In this document: positions 11,563-25,997 of the stretch, in pieces | Position numbering within the stretch: the first letter of the stretch is position 1 | Layout of the letters: each line of letters begins with the position of its first letter | Assembly (NCBI GenBank): GCA_013400155.1 | Contig: VXBM01000010.1 | Span: forward strand, 2,354,468 to 2,418,467 | Reading direction: 5' to 3' | Source of the DNA: Helopsaltes ochotensis | Taxonomy: Eukaryota > Chordata > Aves > Passeriformes > Locustellidae | Length of the DNA stretch: 64,000 bases | The notes under the pieces: generated by a model | What the model saw: only the letters and a program-made list of their open reading frames with translations | What the model was told of the DNA's origin: nothing | Database searches by the model: none | Position numbers and translations under genes: made by a program

Positions 11563-14500
11563 CTTCTGCAGAAGAGGTGACTGTCAGATCCAGCTTCACA
11601 GAGAGACATCAGGCACTGGGCAACCCGAGACTTGAAGAGCTACACCTACCATCAGCTGTGTCTGGCTGGCAGTCCTTGTCACAGCTGATGCAGTGACTCC
11701 AGCAGCTACCAGGGAATGAGTTCTGAGGCATGACCAGACCAATTCTGAGCAAGTGTTCACTACTGAGACTTGGATTGAGGGCACCTCTTTGCACCCTCCT
11801 GCACCAACTAGAGTCTGTCAGTGGCTCTGTTAGCAGGTCCCAGACATCACCATCAGTGTGGTGCCTGGTTCCTGGGTTGCATGTACTCGATTCTTCCACT
11901 CCACCAGTGGAATGGCCTCTGTGGAGAGGAGCCTTTCCTCATGCGCTATTTGCCTGCTGTGGTTGCTTGCACTCACTAGGGGCTATATTTCATAGGCACA
12001 GGGATGGTTACGATGCATTTTAATCTCCCACCACGGCTCTGGCAACACCCAAGTCTCATCAGGAGGTCCCACAAGAGCTTTTGGCTAAAAAAATTTAAGA
12101 AACTCCAAAGAGCCGAAGAGGAGAAACAGAGCTGTCATTAATCCATGTATTATGTGCTGATCAATGGAAAATACAGTTTCTTATATACACATCCTAACAC
12201 GTCAAAATAAAACCTCCACCTGAAGTACGTCAGATACGGAATACCACTCCAATGCAATGATAAAAAATGGGTTAAAAAATAAGTTAGTCTCATAAACCAC
12301 ACATGAAGCTTCAACTTCTTCAAATCCTCCTGCCACAAGAATCCCTTCTCATGCTGCAAAGCTTCTCCCTCTATGTGCAGCAACCTCCACTTCTCACCAA
12401 TAAGATGACCTGACAGAAAACACAAGCAGACAGTGACAGAAATGGCCACTATTTTGACTTCTTTTTCCTCTCACCATGGCTGCACGATGGACTACTTTTA
12501 ACAAAATGACTCACAAGTGTATAAATGGAAATTAATTTTTGACTTTCTTTCTGGCATATTATGTTGTAGTTTTTAATTTCTGCCTTTCTCTCTGGCATGT
12601 TAAATAATAGTGTCTCTAGTCTTTCTATTAATAAGATATATTCAGAAAACATGCTGTTGTTGCTTCAGTATCCTACAGTTGCCACTAGCAACAAATTTAC
12701 GTTTTGAAGGAGAGGGAGAAGAATCACCCTCTGCTCTCCAACAGCCCTACCTGACCCTGGAGAAGTTAGCAGATTTAACTTGGTTTGGCACCAAAACCAT
12801 TTAAAGTGACTGACCTTTTAAGGTCAAATATGGACTGAAATATGAATTTGTAACTGAATTACGAAATACAGGATTTAGTCCTTGTCACAAGACAATAACT
12901 CCTTCAAGGAAGTATATATTCCATTTATATGTTAGAAACCATATGAAGACAACGGAAGACAAATGAAGCAAAATGAGCTTAAGTAAACTAACAAATGCAG
13001 TGTTTCGTTCCCCTTTTTACCTATTTAACAGCCTAGTATAAAAGATTTCATAGGAATACTGAAATTATAACCCTTCACTTAATATCAGATGCAAACAGCA
13101 GAGTACGTCTTGCCTTTGGTTGGTTGGGTTTTTTCTGACCCCCTAAAGCACCCTGGTAAAATGTAATCCTGGCTTCATGTGATCATCTCAGTGCAAAAGT
13201 GCATTTTTCATGTCCATGTTTACTTAATGTTTACAACACCCATTCATCCCGTGAAGTGCAAATGTATCATGCTCTGGATTATGTCAGGGAACTCAATTCT
13301 ACAGGGTATGAGAAAAGGGTAAGCAGGTGAAAAAAACAGAGCCTGAAGGAACAAGGTTGCATGACTAAGCCAGCAATTAGAAGAACCTCTCCGTCTGCAG
13401 CAAATACATTCACTGCAGTGATAAATTCTGAATGCTCCAGCTGGAATTCTATTGATACCAGACTTCTCCTCATTAACCTTGCTTTCAAGAAGCCTTTACA
13501 CTAACCTTTAGTCCTTTCCACTAACAGGTTTTCTTTCAAAATAAAGAATTGAACTCAATCATTCAAAAAACACACAACTCCTCTCCCAAACTTCCAAGAG
13601 CCAGTAGCATCTCCTCTATAAAACAATAGTTTTAATAAACCTCTTCACAATTCCTACTAGCATTTATGGAAGTACCCAGCTTCCATTGCAGTATCATTAA
13701 AAATTGATAAAAGCAAGCTAAACAAGCAACTCAAAACATTTTAACTAAACTATTAGACATAAGTTCCAAAGATGCCTATCCTGCAAAAAATTTTTGCTAG
13801 TGTTCAGTAGTCAGTTATATTCTTCCATTTTGGGGATTTGTGGTCATAAGTACAATATATGAAATGAATGCTTTGAGTTTCTCTCTGTATATTGCTCATT
13901 CCTGTTAATTTAAGCACTGATTTTCCTAACAGAAGTAAAAGCAGCAAAAAGATTGCCGAGTCCAGCTGCAGGCGAAAGCAAGTAAATGGAAAAATCACAG
14001 ATGTTTTTCACAAAAACTCATTTTCACTGTATTTTCAAATACAGTTAAATAACAAGCAGCTGGTTTTAGCTTCATGATCATTTACTTAATATTTCTGTCT
14101 TGTCTTTCTAGAGGCAGTAGCAATTATTACTCTTCAAACACATGAAAACACCTTTTGTTCGGATAACTTTCATTAAACTGATCCTTAAGAAAGCAGTTAC
14201 TTAAGCTCCTTGGCTTAAACAGTATCTTTTTGTAAGTGTCTAGGTCTCTGATTTTTTTTTAAAGTTTACTTTTTGTACTTCTTAATGCAAAACTGAAGTT
14301 GATCTCTTGCCCGACAAACTCACAGAACATGGCATGCTTTATTTTATGCAGATTTTTCTAAAAGCCATTGCATAGCACAATCTCCTGTCACATTCCCTCA
14401 ATGAAGAGGCCTTCATTCTCAGTCTGTAAGACTCCTCCATGGGCCCTTTGTCATTCCAGATGTTTCCAGGGAAAAATCTTTCCATCCCTTATTTATATCA

Positions 14501-16345
14501 ACCATTTGTCTTGGGAGCTGCAGAGGCAGTTTTGGAGCTTTCCATTATTTTTAAAGCTGGCAAGTGAAGGACCTTGCATTCGACTGGATCTTCAAAAAGC
14601 AAGCAGCCATTTCAGTAGAGTTAGGAAAGTCACCCCAGTGTTACAGAGCACTGTCCAACTGGCTTGAATGAGGCAGTTTTGTATACTAAATACTGTGACA
14701 ATTCATGTTGAGATTTTCATAATCTATTTTGTGTCAGCAAGTCTGAAAATAAGGGTTATCAGACCATCTGACTCATCCCAGCCTTGGCATGCTTTACCTC
14801 ACAGCATGGATGCTGGATGACTCACTTACTGGAATATTCCTATTTCCAACAGCAAGAGAGAGTCTCATCCATGGTGGCAAAGCATTCAAGGAATCCCAGC
14901 TGTCGTGATATCCCAGATGAACTGTCTCCTTTGTAGAGAAGATGCAACTATTCAAGAGGCACCCGCCTACAAGACTGAAATCTTTCCATACCTTGTGCCT
15001 TGCTACCAGAACACTGTGACTGAAGTTTCCTCTGCCAGGGCAGTAAACTCTACAGCTCAGGAAAGGAAGCTCACCTTCTAAAGGTAAATTCTGGACCCAG
15101 TTTACCACAGGAAATGGACAGCAAGTATTATTTCCATGAATCTACAGCCTCCAGTTCACTTATTTTCCAGGGGTAACCTTACCTCAGGGTTTGTCGTGAA
15201 AGGACAATGGTGTCTGCTGCACCCAATCCCACACAGAGCTCTGACAAATTGAACAACTTTCCTATTCTAGGTTTCAAAAGTCAAATGACCAGGATAATTG
15301 GCATGACACAATAAAGATCAGAAACACTGTGGTGCTGAGTTCTAAAGGCAGTAAAGTAAAAGACAGTGATGGTATGACTTCAAAACCGTAACATTTTACA
15401 AGCAGAAACTGTGGTCCAAGGAACATGGCAAGCTTATTGCTGCTGAAAATGTAAATATTAAGGTGTTACGGTGGTGACAAAGCTTCTGATCTGACTGGTG
15501 CTAAAACTATGACACATCACTTATGTTTGTGATGTGCCAATGCCATGACTTTCACTGAGACAGTGTCAAAGGCAGCTAAAGTCTTCTCTGCCACTGGCTC
15601 AGTAACAAGAGTCAGAGAAATCTTCAAGCTACATAGATTCTCAGTAATAATGAATGGTAAAGAGCTGAAGAAAACTGAGTTGAACAACTATGTTTTAGGA
15701 GATGAGGCTAAGAAGAACTGGAAGCATAGAAGGATCATCTCCCCTTATGTACCTATAGTTACTGCAGAGGCAAAATTGGTTTTCTCCTCCTGAATGAAGA
15801 TCTGTGTATGCAGTCATTGCCACTGTACATGCAGGCTATCACTGAGAGTTTTGATTTTCTAAACCTCTGGAAACATGATAGCTGAAGCACAGGCTGATTG
15901 CAGGACGGAGATAACCCACTATAAGATGAGACATCCTTAAATCATCAGCATGACAAGGCAGCCAAGCCTTGGAGAGCTGCAAAATGCCTTCGAACTTAAT
16001 CCTGATTGATAGAGTGGGTGCCAGACATAGGAAAAGGCTAATATTCCTCCATGAACATTTTATCTACTTGGATTTCTACAAGAGTCCCAGCTAGGGTAAA
16101 TCAGTTCCCTTTAAACATTTGGTGAATTGTTGCTAGGCAACATCAGACACAGACTAACTGTATAGTGCCAGGGTTGGGAAAGAAAGATGATGATTCATAG
16201 GGATGAACAGAGTCCTTCACACTTCTGAAGAATACTGCTTCCAGTTCGGTTAATCTTCTCAGAAGGTTTGACTTCTCAGAACATCCCACTTCACTGAGGT
16301 GGAGCAAGTACTTTGCATGTAGGAGGAATACGGAAATGCAAAGAG

Positions 16346-16505
16346 ATCACAGAATCATTCGGGTCAGAAAAGACCTTTAAGGTCATCAAGTTCAACCAAT
16401 AACTCAGCACTGTCAAGTCCCCCCACTAATTCATGTCCCTAAGCGCCACATCTACACATCTTTTAACACCTCCAGGGTTAGTGACTCAACCACCCACTCA
16501 ACAGT
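16346..16505 (-). mobile_element. CR1 LINE, 5'-truncated 3' region
   Basis: The plus strand begins ATCACAGAATCATTCGGGTC, AGAAAAGACCTTTAAGGTCA, AGTTCAACCA, then CATGTCCCTAAGCGCCACAT and ACCTCCAGGG, the reverse complement of an avian CR1 3' end. The match is lost around 16505. Several substitutions suggest an older copy. Confidence 0.85.
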
Positions 16506-17762
16506 CAAGATGAACAAAGCTTCACCCTAGTCACATCAAAACTGTAGGATTAAGAAATCTCTTCCCTAAATGACTCCCAGTGCTAAGTACCACTGAAGGA
16601 TAACAGAGGGTTGAAAAAACAAAGCAGCAAGGATTATCTTTTGTAAACCCAGAACCAGAGCAAAAGGACTGCCATAAAAAAAAGCATTTTTCTTTAAGTC
16701 TTTGTGACTCTATAATTTCTTTCTAAAAATTATGTGAAAGGAATTCAGAAGATGAAAACTACAATGAAAATGCTAGGAGACCACACCTCAGTCTATTTTG
16801 TCTCTGTTTTGCCTCAGGACAAAATTTCCTTTGTCCTCAGTATAAGTCTCCTTGCTATTTCTATGCAAATATAGCAGTTAAAACTGTGTATATATTTAAC
16901 AGTGGCTGTCATGTTTGATAAAACTAAAAATTATTTTTCTATTGCAAACAGCAAACAACAGGTTTCAATTTCTACTGTTAGGAATATCTACTTATCCAAC
17001 AAATTTATAAAAATTGCTAAATGTTTTTGTGCCTTGAAATACATTTCCTGTCTAAAAATGTAGGTCTGCATCCCTTTCCTTGCATAAAAATACCAACCAC
17101 AGCACAGCATCAGCCTTTCTCCCAGTGCCACCGTGTTGCCATGGAAACTGGACCCGATTTCTATTGCCAACATAGGTTCCATGTAAGCAAGAAATGAGCT
17201 TAAGTAATATTTATATAATATGCAACAGAGAACATATATACAACATTTAGGTTGCACTGGAGGCCTCCACACTGGCTGAAGCAGCTCTAAGTATTCTCAG
17301 ACCGTTTCTATCAGACATTTGAAGTATACTTTTATTACTAACCCCAAAAGCATAGCACAGGAAATGCACACATATGTGGAATTCAGTATATTCCTTTCAC
17401 CTTATTTTCATTCAAAAAGCCAGACATGCTCCATACTTCCCAAATAAATAAAATCATGTGTTTTTCAATTGTCCTGTGAAGAAACTAGAAGTTAACTTAT
17501 TCCTTTAAGAGCCTTACTCTCAAAAAGGCATGATAGGAGACTGTGAAGGTTAGTTTTTGTAACACAATCTGAAACAAAGGAAAGCCAACCTAACCTTCAA
17601 TATTCTCCTTTTTTAATAGCATGGCATGTCTTTCTTCTCTTTACCCCCTACTCCCTTTAAAAAATTTCCCAATAAAAATATTGCCATAAAACACTGCCCC
17701 ACAATTCTGCTGGGGGTTTAGTGTTGGTTTTTCCCTCTGAATACAAGCTGTGTATGCCCACA

Positions 17763-17945
17763 ATCATAGAAGGGACCTCTGGAGATCATCTGGTCCAACA
17801 TCCTTGCTGCTCCAGCCAAAGCACCTAGAGTCAGCTGTCCACAACCATCTCCAGATGACTTACGAGATGAATATCTCCAAAGATGGAGATTCTACCACAT
17901 CTCTCATGGGCAACCAACCCAGGCTGCTGCTCAGCTTTCAGCACC
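17763..17945 (-). mobile_element. CR1 LINE, 5'-truncated 3' region
   Basis: The plus strand begins ATCATAGAAGGGACCTCTGG, then AGATCATCTGGTCCAACATC and an AATATCTCCAAAGATGGAGA stretch, matching a reversed CR1 3' end. About 14 bases of the usual tail between ATCATAGAA and GGGACC are missing, a small internal deletion. Confidence 0.85.
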
Positions 17946-18689
17946 AGGCATGAGATCAGGAGACACGTTCAAACTTCTAAACAGCAAACAACCATCTGAA
18001 TGATGCCCAAAATACATTTTCAATACCAAAACAACTCTGTTAGGCAGCTTATTTTAAAATGACGTAACACAAAATACGTTTCAAGCATACTTTAGGGCAC
18101 GGTAAATGACCTTCACATAAAAGAAAAATACTAAGTCAAATTTTCCTCACCTCTCTTAGACTCTCTCAGAACACTTCTTCAAAGGTAACATATTTTGAAA
18201 AGAACTACTTGCTATAATTTTTTTTTTTTTGGTCTGGAAGAATTTCTTACTAGAAATATGAGAGTGGTGACATAGAGGCTACATGAATTCTCTATATGCA
18301 GACAACCTGAGGAAGACTCATAAGCTGATTCAAATCCTTGATCTGCACAATTAGAAACATAATTTTTACTTCAAGTAGATAGTTCTTCCCTTTATCATAA
18401 AGCCAAGACCCAAAATCTATTACTTTAGAGTCAAGTCTTACCCTCTTTCTCAGCTATACAAATGCTTTAAACAACAAAATGCTTTAAAGTTGCAACCATT
18501 AACTGGCATGAATTGTCTTGAGGGTAGAAATCCCACAAAAAGGAGCAGACGCAGGAACTTGAGCACAATGATATTAGAAAGGCTATTCTAGGTCAGTTCA
18601 GTGAGCCACACAGACCAATAATTTATATTTAGAAAAACAGCTACATGCAGATGTCAAAGGAAAAGCATAAGAGCAAACTAAGCACACAG

Positions 18690-19500
18690 GGATCCTTCCT
18701 CCCATAAGCGTTCCATAGCCTCCAGAAAATGCTAGCTCAGAGGCCACCTGATGGGATTTCTGAGTATTTAGTAACTCCCACCTGATGTTTACTCCATAAA
18801 TCTATCCAGCTCCCCTCTGAGCAAATGGAAACTTCTAACATTCATCTTGTATGGCATGGCATGAAATTCCAGAGCATACTTACACCTTTTCCAAAAGATC
18901 ATCACCTGGTGTTTGTTCTGTATCTGCTATCTTGTAGCTTCAACTGATATCCTCGGACTCTTGTCCTGAAAGCCTGCAAACATTCATTCTGCAGTCACCT
19001 TCTTCCTGGCACACAATTTTAGAGACATCTACTGTACACCCTCTGCCATCTGTTTGTCAGCCTTTAAGATTCCTACTCAATTTTGTCTTTCCTCACAGGA
19101 AAGCTGCTCTACGATTCCAGATCCTACCCTTCACTCTTCCCTGAACCCTGTCATGCTGTACTCTTCGTACGCAAAATTCCATAGGCAACGTGTGGAGGGT
19201 GTATATTTTGGTATAGTGACATTTTCTACCATGCTGTCTCCTCCTTTATTTCTAATCATGTATTTGCCTCTTTTTATCACTAATGAACATAAAGCTGATG
19301 CTTTTATGAAGCATCTATTTAAACAGCAGTTCCCTAAATAAAGATTATCACCTCAGAATCCTTTATTTTATATGAAAAGTTACAATTATTTTTCAGTATG
19401 CATTGCTTCAGCATTTATTAGGCTGAATTTCATTTGCCATTTTGACATCCAAAATGTTGGTATTGAGTATAGTGAACTGGGCCTGATATCGCTTTTTTGA
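18690..19500 (-). mobile_element. Ancient CR1/L3-like LINE relic (~0.8 kb), highly diverged
   Basis: Colinear motifs on the plus strand match, from memory, the reverse complement of the old amniote CR1/L3 lineage seen in turtles and crocodilians: CCATAAATCTATCCAGCTCC, GGCATGAAATTCCAGAGCAT, TTTTCCAAAAGATCATCACC, TTTAGAGACATCTACTGTAC, CTGTACTCTTCGTACGCAAA, TATGCATTGCTTCAGCATTT and GAATTTCATTTGCCATTTTG. The order corresponds to the 3' UTR and the end of the second ORF. All reading frames are broken. The short ORF at 19054-19341 is chance. The start and end positions are approximate. The identification rests on motif order, not on a computed alignment. Confidence 0.7.
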
Positions 19501-22500
19501 CCAAGATCCACCAAGATAAAATGGAAGAGAAGAAATGCATATACTTTCATAACATAATATAATCAAAATAAGTTTCTTTGTATCTTCAGGAAAACAAAGA
19601 TTTGATTTTTTTGGTTTGTTTCTAACATCCTAGGTCTATGACTAGCTCATGTAACTGTGACTCCCCAAAACTGTCTATTTTTTAATGAGAGTGTGATTAT
19701 GGTATGAGTTATTAGATCTTTAAATAGAAGCAGATTAATCAGTAGCTCTAAAAGGAAATGACATTTCCTTCTAAAATATCATTTTACAGAAAATTAATTA
19801 TGTACCTCATGAATTTTAAATAAATAAGATTCTAGAATTGTAAAGAGACCTGATATTAAAAATATTTACCGAAGTCATACAGAAGGACTCCTGCTCTGCT
19901 TTAGTTAACAGTGGACAGCCCCACAAAACATATGCTTCACAAAAGAATGCAGAGAAGACATATTCTCTAAAGTAATTTTATCTTTGACTCAAATACATTA
20001 CTAGGGTATCTTCTCTCTTGAAAAGAATATATGCAATTTATAATATAACCTGGGACTTCAAAATAATTATCTCTAAACTTGAATTTCTACGGATATGATG
20101 AAATAATTGTCATTGACAGGAAGAAAGCATCAACATGAAACAGCAGATAGTACAGACTAAATTAGAAAAGAATAGTGTTCATAATTGCAACTCTGAAACC
20201 ATATGCCAGGAAGATAAAATGTACCTACCTAATTTAGAAAGGTGAGGAGACCAGAATGTAGAATTCAGACACATAGTTGATTTAAACCGTCTACAACAAT
20301 GGCAGAAAAAAAGGAGCAATTTACACATTAGGTGACTAGCAAAAATAGGTATTTAATTTCAAATGAATGAGTGCTATATTAATACATGAATAAATTTTAT
20401 TTAAAAAAATCTTCCTTTTTATGGGAAGATTATAACAACTGAGAGATAGGGTTGCTTAAATTCTAGTGATAACTGTTTATACTCCCAGGATATGAATAAA
20501 ATGAACCAAATATGTCACAAACTAAGTTTTGATCAGAAAAACTGTATTTCTCTGAAAACAGCTGCACTAAAAATATCCTCGTGACAATGGGTAAAGATAA
20601 TTGAGAACAATTTTTAAATCAATTGTTTGGGCTTCACTGTCAGCTATTTGCAGAAGCCAAAAACCAGTGTAGGCCAGACAGCTCCAAGCTTACAGCAGAT
20701 TTTGGCTTAGGAGCCTAGAGAAGATAGCAGTTTCTTCAAGCAATTTATAAATCAGTAGAAGTCTTCCACGTGTTTGAAGCAAGGCACTATATTGAATATT
20801 TTATTAAGTTTTGCAGTGTAGTATGTTTTCATTTCACTTCATTATTACAACTGCAAAGAAACCTGGACTTTATAATGCTATTTATTATTTTTCAGGTGAT
20901 CAGAATATATCCAAATAAAGATCCTACAAAACTGTAGCAAGTTACAAATTAATCTAATAACATAAAAAAGTAATTTTCCCTTCAGCTATTTCTGCACAAA
21001 CTGCTATTCTCAGAGATGCCTCTTATTTACCTATGTCTATCATTAAATAAAAAGCAAAAAATCTTTATGAATCATTAAGATCTATAAAAATGAATCATCA
21101 ACCAATTCTAGTTTGAAAGCAGCTGCTTCTTCGTGCAAATGAGAATTCCAGTACCAGAGTGATCGTTGTTCACAGAGTCTGAACATCCAGCAGCATTCTC
21201 AGCTGTACCTTCCACCAAAGGTGTACGTTCCACATGAACAATATACACATTTGTCAATACTGTGAGGAATTTTAAGATCAACTGGGCAAAAGGGTAAGAT
21301 CACAATAAATAAAATTAGATGAACAGGAATGAATCCTTAAATGAAAACTGCTTTTAAAATATAAAATACTAGTTTGCACTTAAAATTCATGGTAAACCTC
21401 AGGAAGTTTGCTCTTTCTTTAATTTTTTTTTCTGTCAGATGCCACTGGAAAAAGTACCACACTTCCTTTAGCACTAACACACAATTACATGTATTCAAAA
21501 CGGCTTCAAAAGGTATTGCCAATTAATCAATGACCAGAAGCCAAACTGTTATTATAAAGTGGGTTTTAAGAGCCATGAATAGTTGGTGTTTGGGTTTGGT
21601 TTTTGTTTTTTTTTTTTCAATCTGTAGAATAAAATACCAATCTAAGCTGGGACAAAGACAGGTAAAAGAATACTTCCCTGCTGATCTTCAAGGCTTTGCT
21701 CACTCCAGCCTCTCCACACAGAGCCTTCGGCTGACCCAGCCCAGCAAGGGCAGAAAACAGTCATAAGATATAAACAGGAAGATACATTCATTTATTTCCT
21801 GTAAATTTTCTGACTCTGCTAAATGTGTAGATCAATTAAAGGAAAACAGACGTCATAAATGTGACTTAGCTTGTGTTTTCTTGCCTGGTTTTGAACTGTG
21901 ACTGAACTGCAGGTACCATGGCCTCCACTACAAAAAAGGCCTTTGGTTCAAGAGTGGAGATCACAGCAAGAGGGGTGTGTAGGTACAAAGATTTTACTTC
22001 AATTGTGTGGCAAAAAACCCTACATTGTTTTTCCCCCTTCAGCCTCTGCTCCTCCTTTTTGCCATTTATTTCAGGCATTTTATCTCTGGTATATTTATTA
22101 TATTTAATATTCAGTTAAGTGATACATCATCCCTATGAAAGCAGAGCACAATCTTCCCAACAAAATGTCAGAAGTAGATAAAAATTAGGCACTCCCTCTC
22201 CCCTTTTGCAAAGTATAAGCTGGCCAAGGGCCAATGAAAAACTAATTTGCAAAACAGGGTCCTTAAAAGCCACAACTCTGATATGTAAAGCAAGGACCAG
22301 AATGCAGCATCACTGGGTACTGCAACGAAATGAAAACGTCAAGAATACACCACATACACAAGCAAAGGAACATGCATACACAGCACCAACACAGATGCCT
22401 CAAAAGTTACGCAATTTTAAGATTTCTACCTTTTCAAAAACCAAATTTGATACACAGCCACCACACAATTTCTAAGCTCCAGATGTGTTTTAGCACAGCT

Positions 22501-25500
22501 CTGTTAGATATAATGAAAGCAGAAAATAATCATACTGATTCTGCAGTTGACAAAATTTCGCAACAAAATTTTGTTCAGGTTGAGGGAATGCTCAGGAACC
22601 AGAAATAATTTGAGCAAAACTGCTGTCACAATTTAAAAAAAAAGGCAATAACTTGTCATATGTAGATTCCACAGTGAATTAAACAGTATTATTTGCTCCT
22701 TACAAAACAAATCTAGGATTTCTGGGTCCCACAAATACTGGGGATGAAGACCTAAGAATCATAGTGTGACAGTATTCCAGACACATGACTAAGAAACACA
22801 GAAAATTATCTGAAAACAAGTTTCAGGGAAATGCAAAGCTTTCCATTTTCTTTAGATTACCTGTCAATTGTATACTTATATCTGACTTAGGAAGGATTTT
22901 CTTTTAAAACTCAAATGCAGCATTTAGGCTGCATGTTTGTAGAGGAATGGTTCTTTAGGAAAAGGTAGAAATATTGGAAAACATAACTTGTTTATTGCAG
23001 TGTTACTTCCTATGCTCTACTTACTGTTGTTTAATTCTTTTAGAGTTGGGGGTTTTTTTAATTCTTTATAGAGAAAATGAGAATCAGGATGCATGTAGTC
23101 TTAGCGCTACATGTGACCTCAGAGAGAGCTCAAACTGCAGCATTCTCCTACTCACATATGCACTGTAAACTGAGTTAATCACCTGAAAGGCAGCTGCAGA
23201 CTGCTCTATCCCCATTCCCAGGGGTGGAGGAGCCAGGACAGAAACAAGTGAAGGGGCAGGGCCTGCAAAGCCCTAAATTGTTAATATAGAAGTGGTTGGT
23301 GTGGCAACACAAGTGAAATGAGTTGCTACATTTTGTTTTCCTCAGGTTCTGACAGTTCTGCAAGGCTAAATAACCGAGCATATGACTCCATGCCTAAAAA
23401 AGGTTTATGGATATAGATTTAAGAGAAATTCCTACAACTCCAGCAGTAAATACACTGACCTTTTGGTTTTTTAACTTAAATTAACATTGCTCTTTGAAAG
23501 ACACTGGAAGAAATTCACTAGGGGGAAGTAATTTGCTACTGGAAAAGATCAATTCTAAAAATGAACAGACTGCCTAAACTGCTAAAATTTTTGTTAAAAC
23601 CCCTAGATATACTAAGCAGTCTACCTGAAAAGAGTATTTGGCACAGGTGTTTGAAAAAGAGTAGTTTTATTTAGTCTATGGCTGAAAATAAAGTAACAAT
23701 TCTGCCTGCTTCCTTCTTCTTCCTGAGATCAAATAACAATTAGGAACTATGCCCAAATGACCCACAATAATTTGCTCAACTTATAACTTCTCAGGATTTT
23801 TTTAACTGTAAAATTGCATGAGCTTAAATAAAACTAGTAAATTCATCTTCTACAAGCTAAAAATTACTGTAAATCAAAGTAAAAGGGCATGAAATGATTG
23901 CATCATTAAATATGGTGCTGCACTAGTGACTACAAAGACTGGACAAACTCCTCTGTAAGAAGTTAAATGCTTAAGGTCAAAATGAGAATGTGGCTATGAA
24001 CAAGGTGTTCTTCCGTATTTCTCCTCTAAATCAAAATAATGAAAAATAAAATGAAAAAAAACCAAGTAACTTTAAAAATGTATTTTCTTAGAACTACACT
24101 CTTGCAGGTCCCATTTTTACAGCTCAATAACCAGTTCAAACCAAAGGAGGCCATGTTTTGCAGAACCAGCTGCCTAAAATAAACATGCAAAAAGGACAGG
24201 AAAGTTCAGAAATTACTGTTGCAAGAGTGTATGAATAGAACAGCAAGTGACAGTTTTGGAAGTCTGCTTTCCAAACAGCAGAATCTGCCCTCAATTCTCC
24301 CAGGATAGGGCCTGTACTTAAATCAAAACATGTCTGAATACAGGCTCTAATCCACATTGAAAGCTTATAGATGTGGGCACACTCTTCTGCCATGATAGGC
24401 CATACTTTAAAAAGACTTAAATGTAACTCGTAACACAAACAGCTCTTCAACTGTTACCTCTTTTACTCCTCACACCCCATATACAATCATTTTGAAACAT
24501 TGCACATAATTATATAATTTTAAAAGGACAAGTTTTCCTGAATGGTAGGATAAAGAAACATTTCATGAAAAATTTAAAAGCACAGTCAAACATCAGAATG
24601 CAAAATAAAGTCACTCAGCATTTTTTACTGGAGTCAGCCTTCACCTGCAAGTGCACCACTGTGGTGTAAAGGCCAAAAGATAAGGACAGAAACAGTCTTT
24701 TAATAAACAGTTCTTGATACTGGGAATGAAAATCAGGCTAGTATTCAGACTCAACTTCAGAGTTGTTCAACCAGACAGACAGTGAGTTGGTTCTTGTTCG
24801 AGCTGATGAAAAAGCTCTAAACCCCAAGATATGTTCACTTTTTCTAAGTAATTTAATCTAATCAAAGCATAAGGTATTCTGTAATTTTAACAGTTTGCAC
24901 TGCAAAGTTATTTCAAGAAACCACTCTCTTGTCTGTATCCGTCCAGAGGATGGACAAAGCAATTATGTGTAGTTGTAACTATGATCCTTCTGCAGAGACA
25001 ACACAAATCTTCAGATAAAGGCTCACAGATCTGACTTCATTTCTCCAGGAGGTGCCTTTCAGCACTTTCTCAGTGTCAGCTGCTCCAGAACACCTCCATA
25101 TTCACTACAGGAAGACCTCTCCAGCAGGCTGGCTGCCAGGCCCTCGGGCTCAGCTCCATGTCCTGCTTCCCAGCACATCCACTGGCTTTCCACAGGGTGA
25201 GATGTCCAACACTCAGCCCAGCAATTTGGGAAGAGCATGGTAAGTGCGAGAAGGGCCTGGGCAGGTCCACACTGAAGAGCATAGCCAGCTCCAGGCACAG
25301 CTGCCCAGGCTCAGCCTGCCTGGGGGCACTCTGAAGGCACAGCAAGGGATGCTCGGCCCCCGGCTCTCTGGAGTCCCCATGACGTCTTGTCATTTCACCT
25401 CTACCCACACAGTAAGGTCAGACCACTACAGACAATGACAGCCTGATCAGCACAACCAGGGAGCTTTGGCAGAAAAGTGGAGATGCCACCTTTTGAACAT

Positions 25501-25966
25501 AAAAAGCTGAGTACTTTTGAAGGACCTACTGCTCGTATTATGGATTCTTTGCCCTCTTAAATTACAGTATGAGGGGAGAGAAATTGCTGTAGTAGAGAAA
25601 TATAACATGTAGGCATCCAATTCAGACTCTCTTTTTATACTTAAGATTAAAAAATGTTCTCCTAAGAAGCAGGATCATTCCATTTCCTGGAGATGGGTAC
25701 AATTACTGAAGGTACTCTTATATCAAAACAAAGCCTGGAAAATATTGGCAAAAATATTACACACTCTCCAAAATCAAAGGAGTTTTTTTCAAATAAAACT
25801 GAGCATCACTGGCAGGGCCTGACAGTCAATGGGCTGATTAAGAAAGGAGGTTCTTTGTAACAACACTGTAGAAGTCTGTGTAAAAAAACAGGCTAAAGAT
25901 AACCTTGGATATTGTAAGAAAGAGTCTAGCATAACAGAACAAATTAACTGTTTTTATGAGGATGCT

Positions 25967-25997
25967 TTTTTCTCCCTTCTGAAAGAAGGGAGAAAAA
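25967..25997. repeat. Inverted repeat: 14-bp perfect stem, 3-base loop
   Basis: TTTTTCTCCCTTCT (25967-25980) pairs perfectly with AGAAGGGAGAAAAA (25984-25997) around GAA. One arm is all pyrimidine and the other all purine. Confidence 0.9.

Noticed and set aside
15545..15793. 82-codon plus-strand ORF, looked at as a possible retrocopy
   Set aside because: I tried several frames upstream and down and could not tie it to any protein family.
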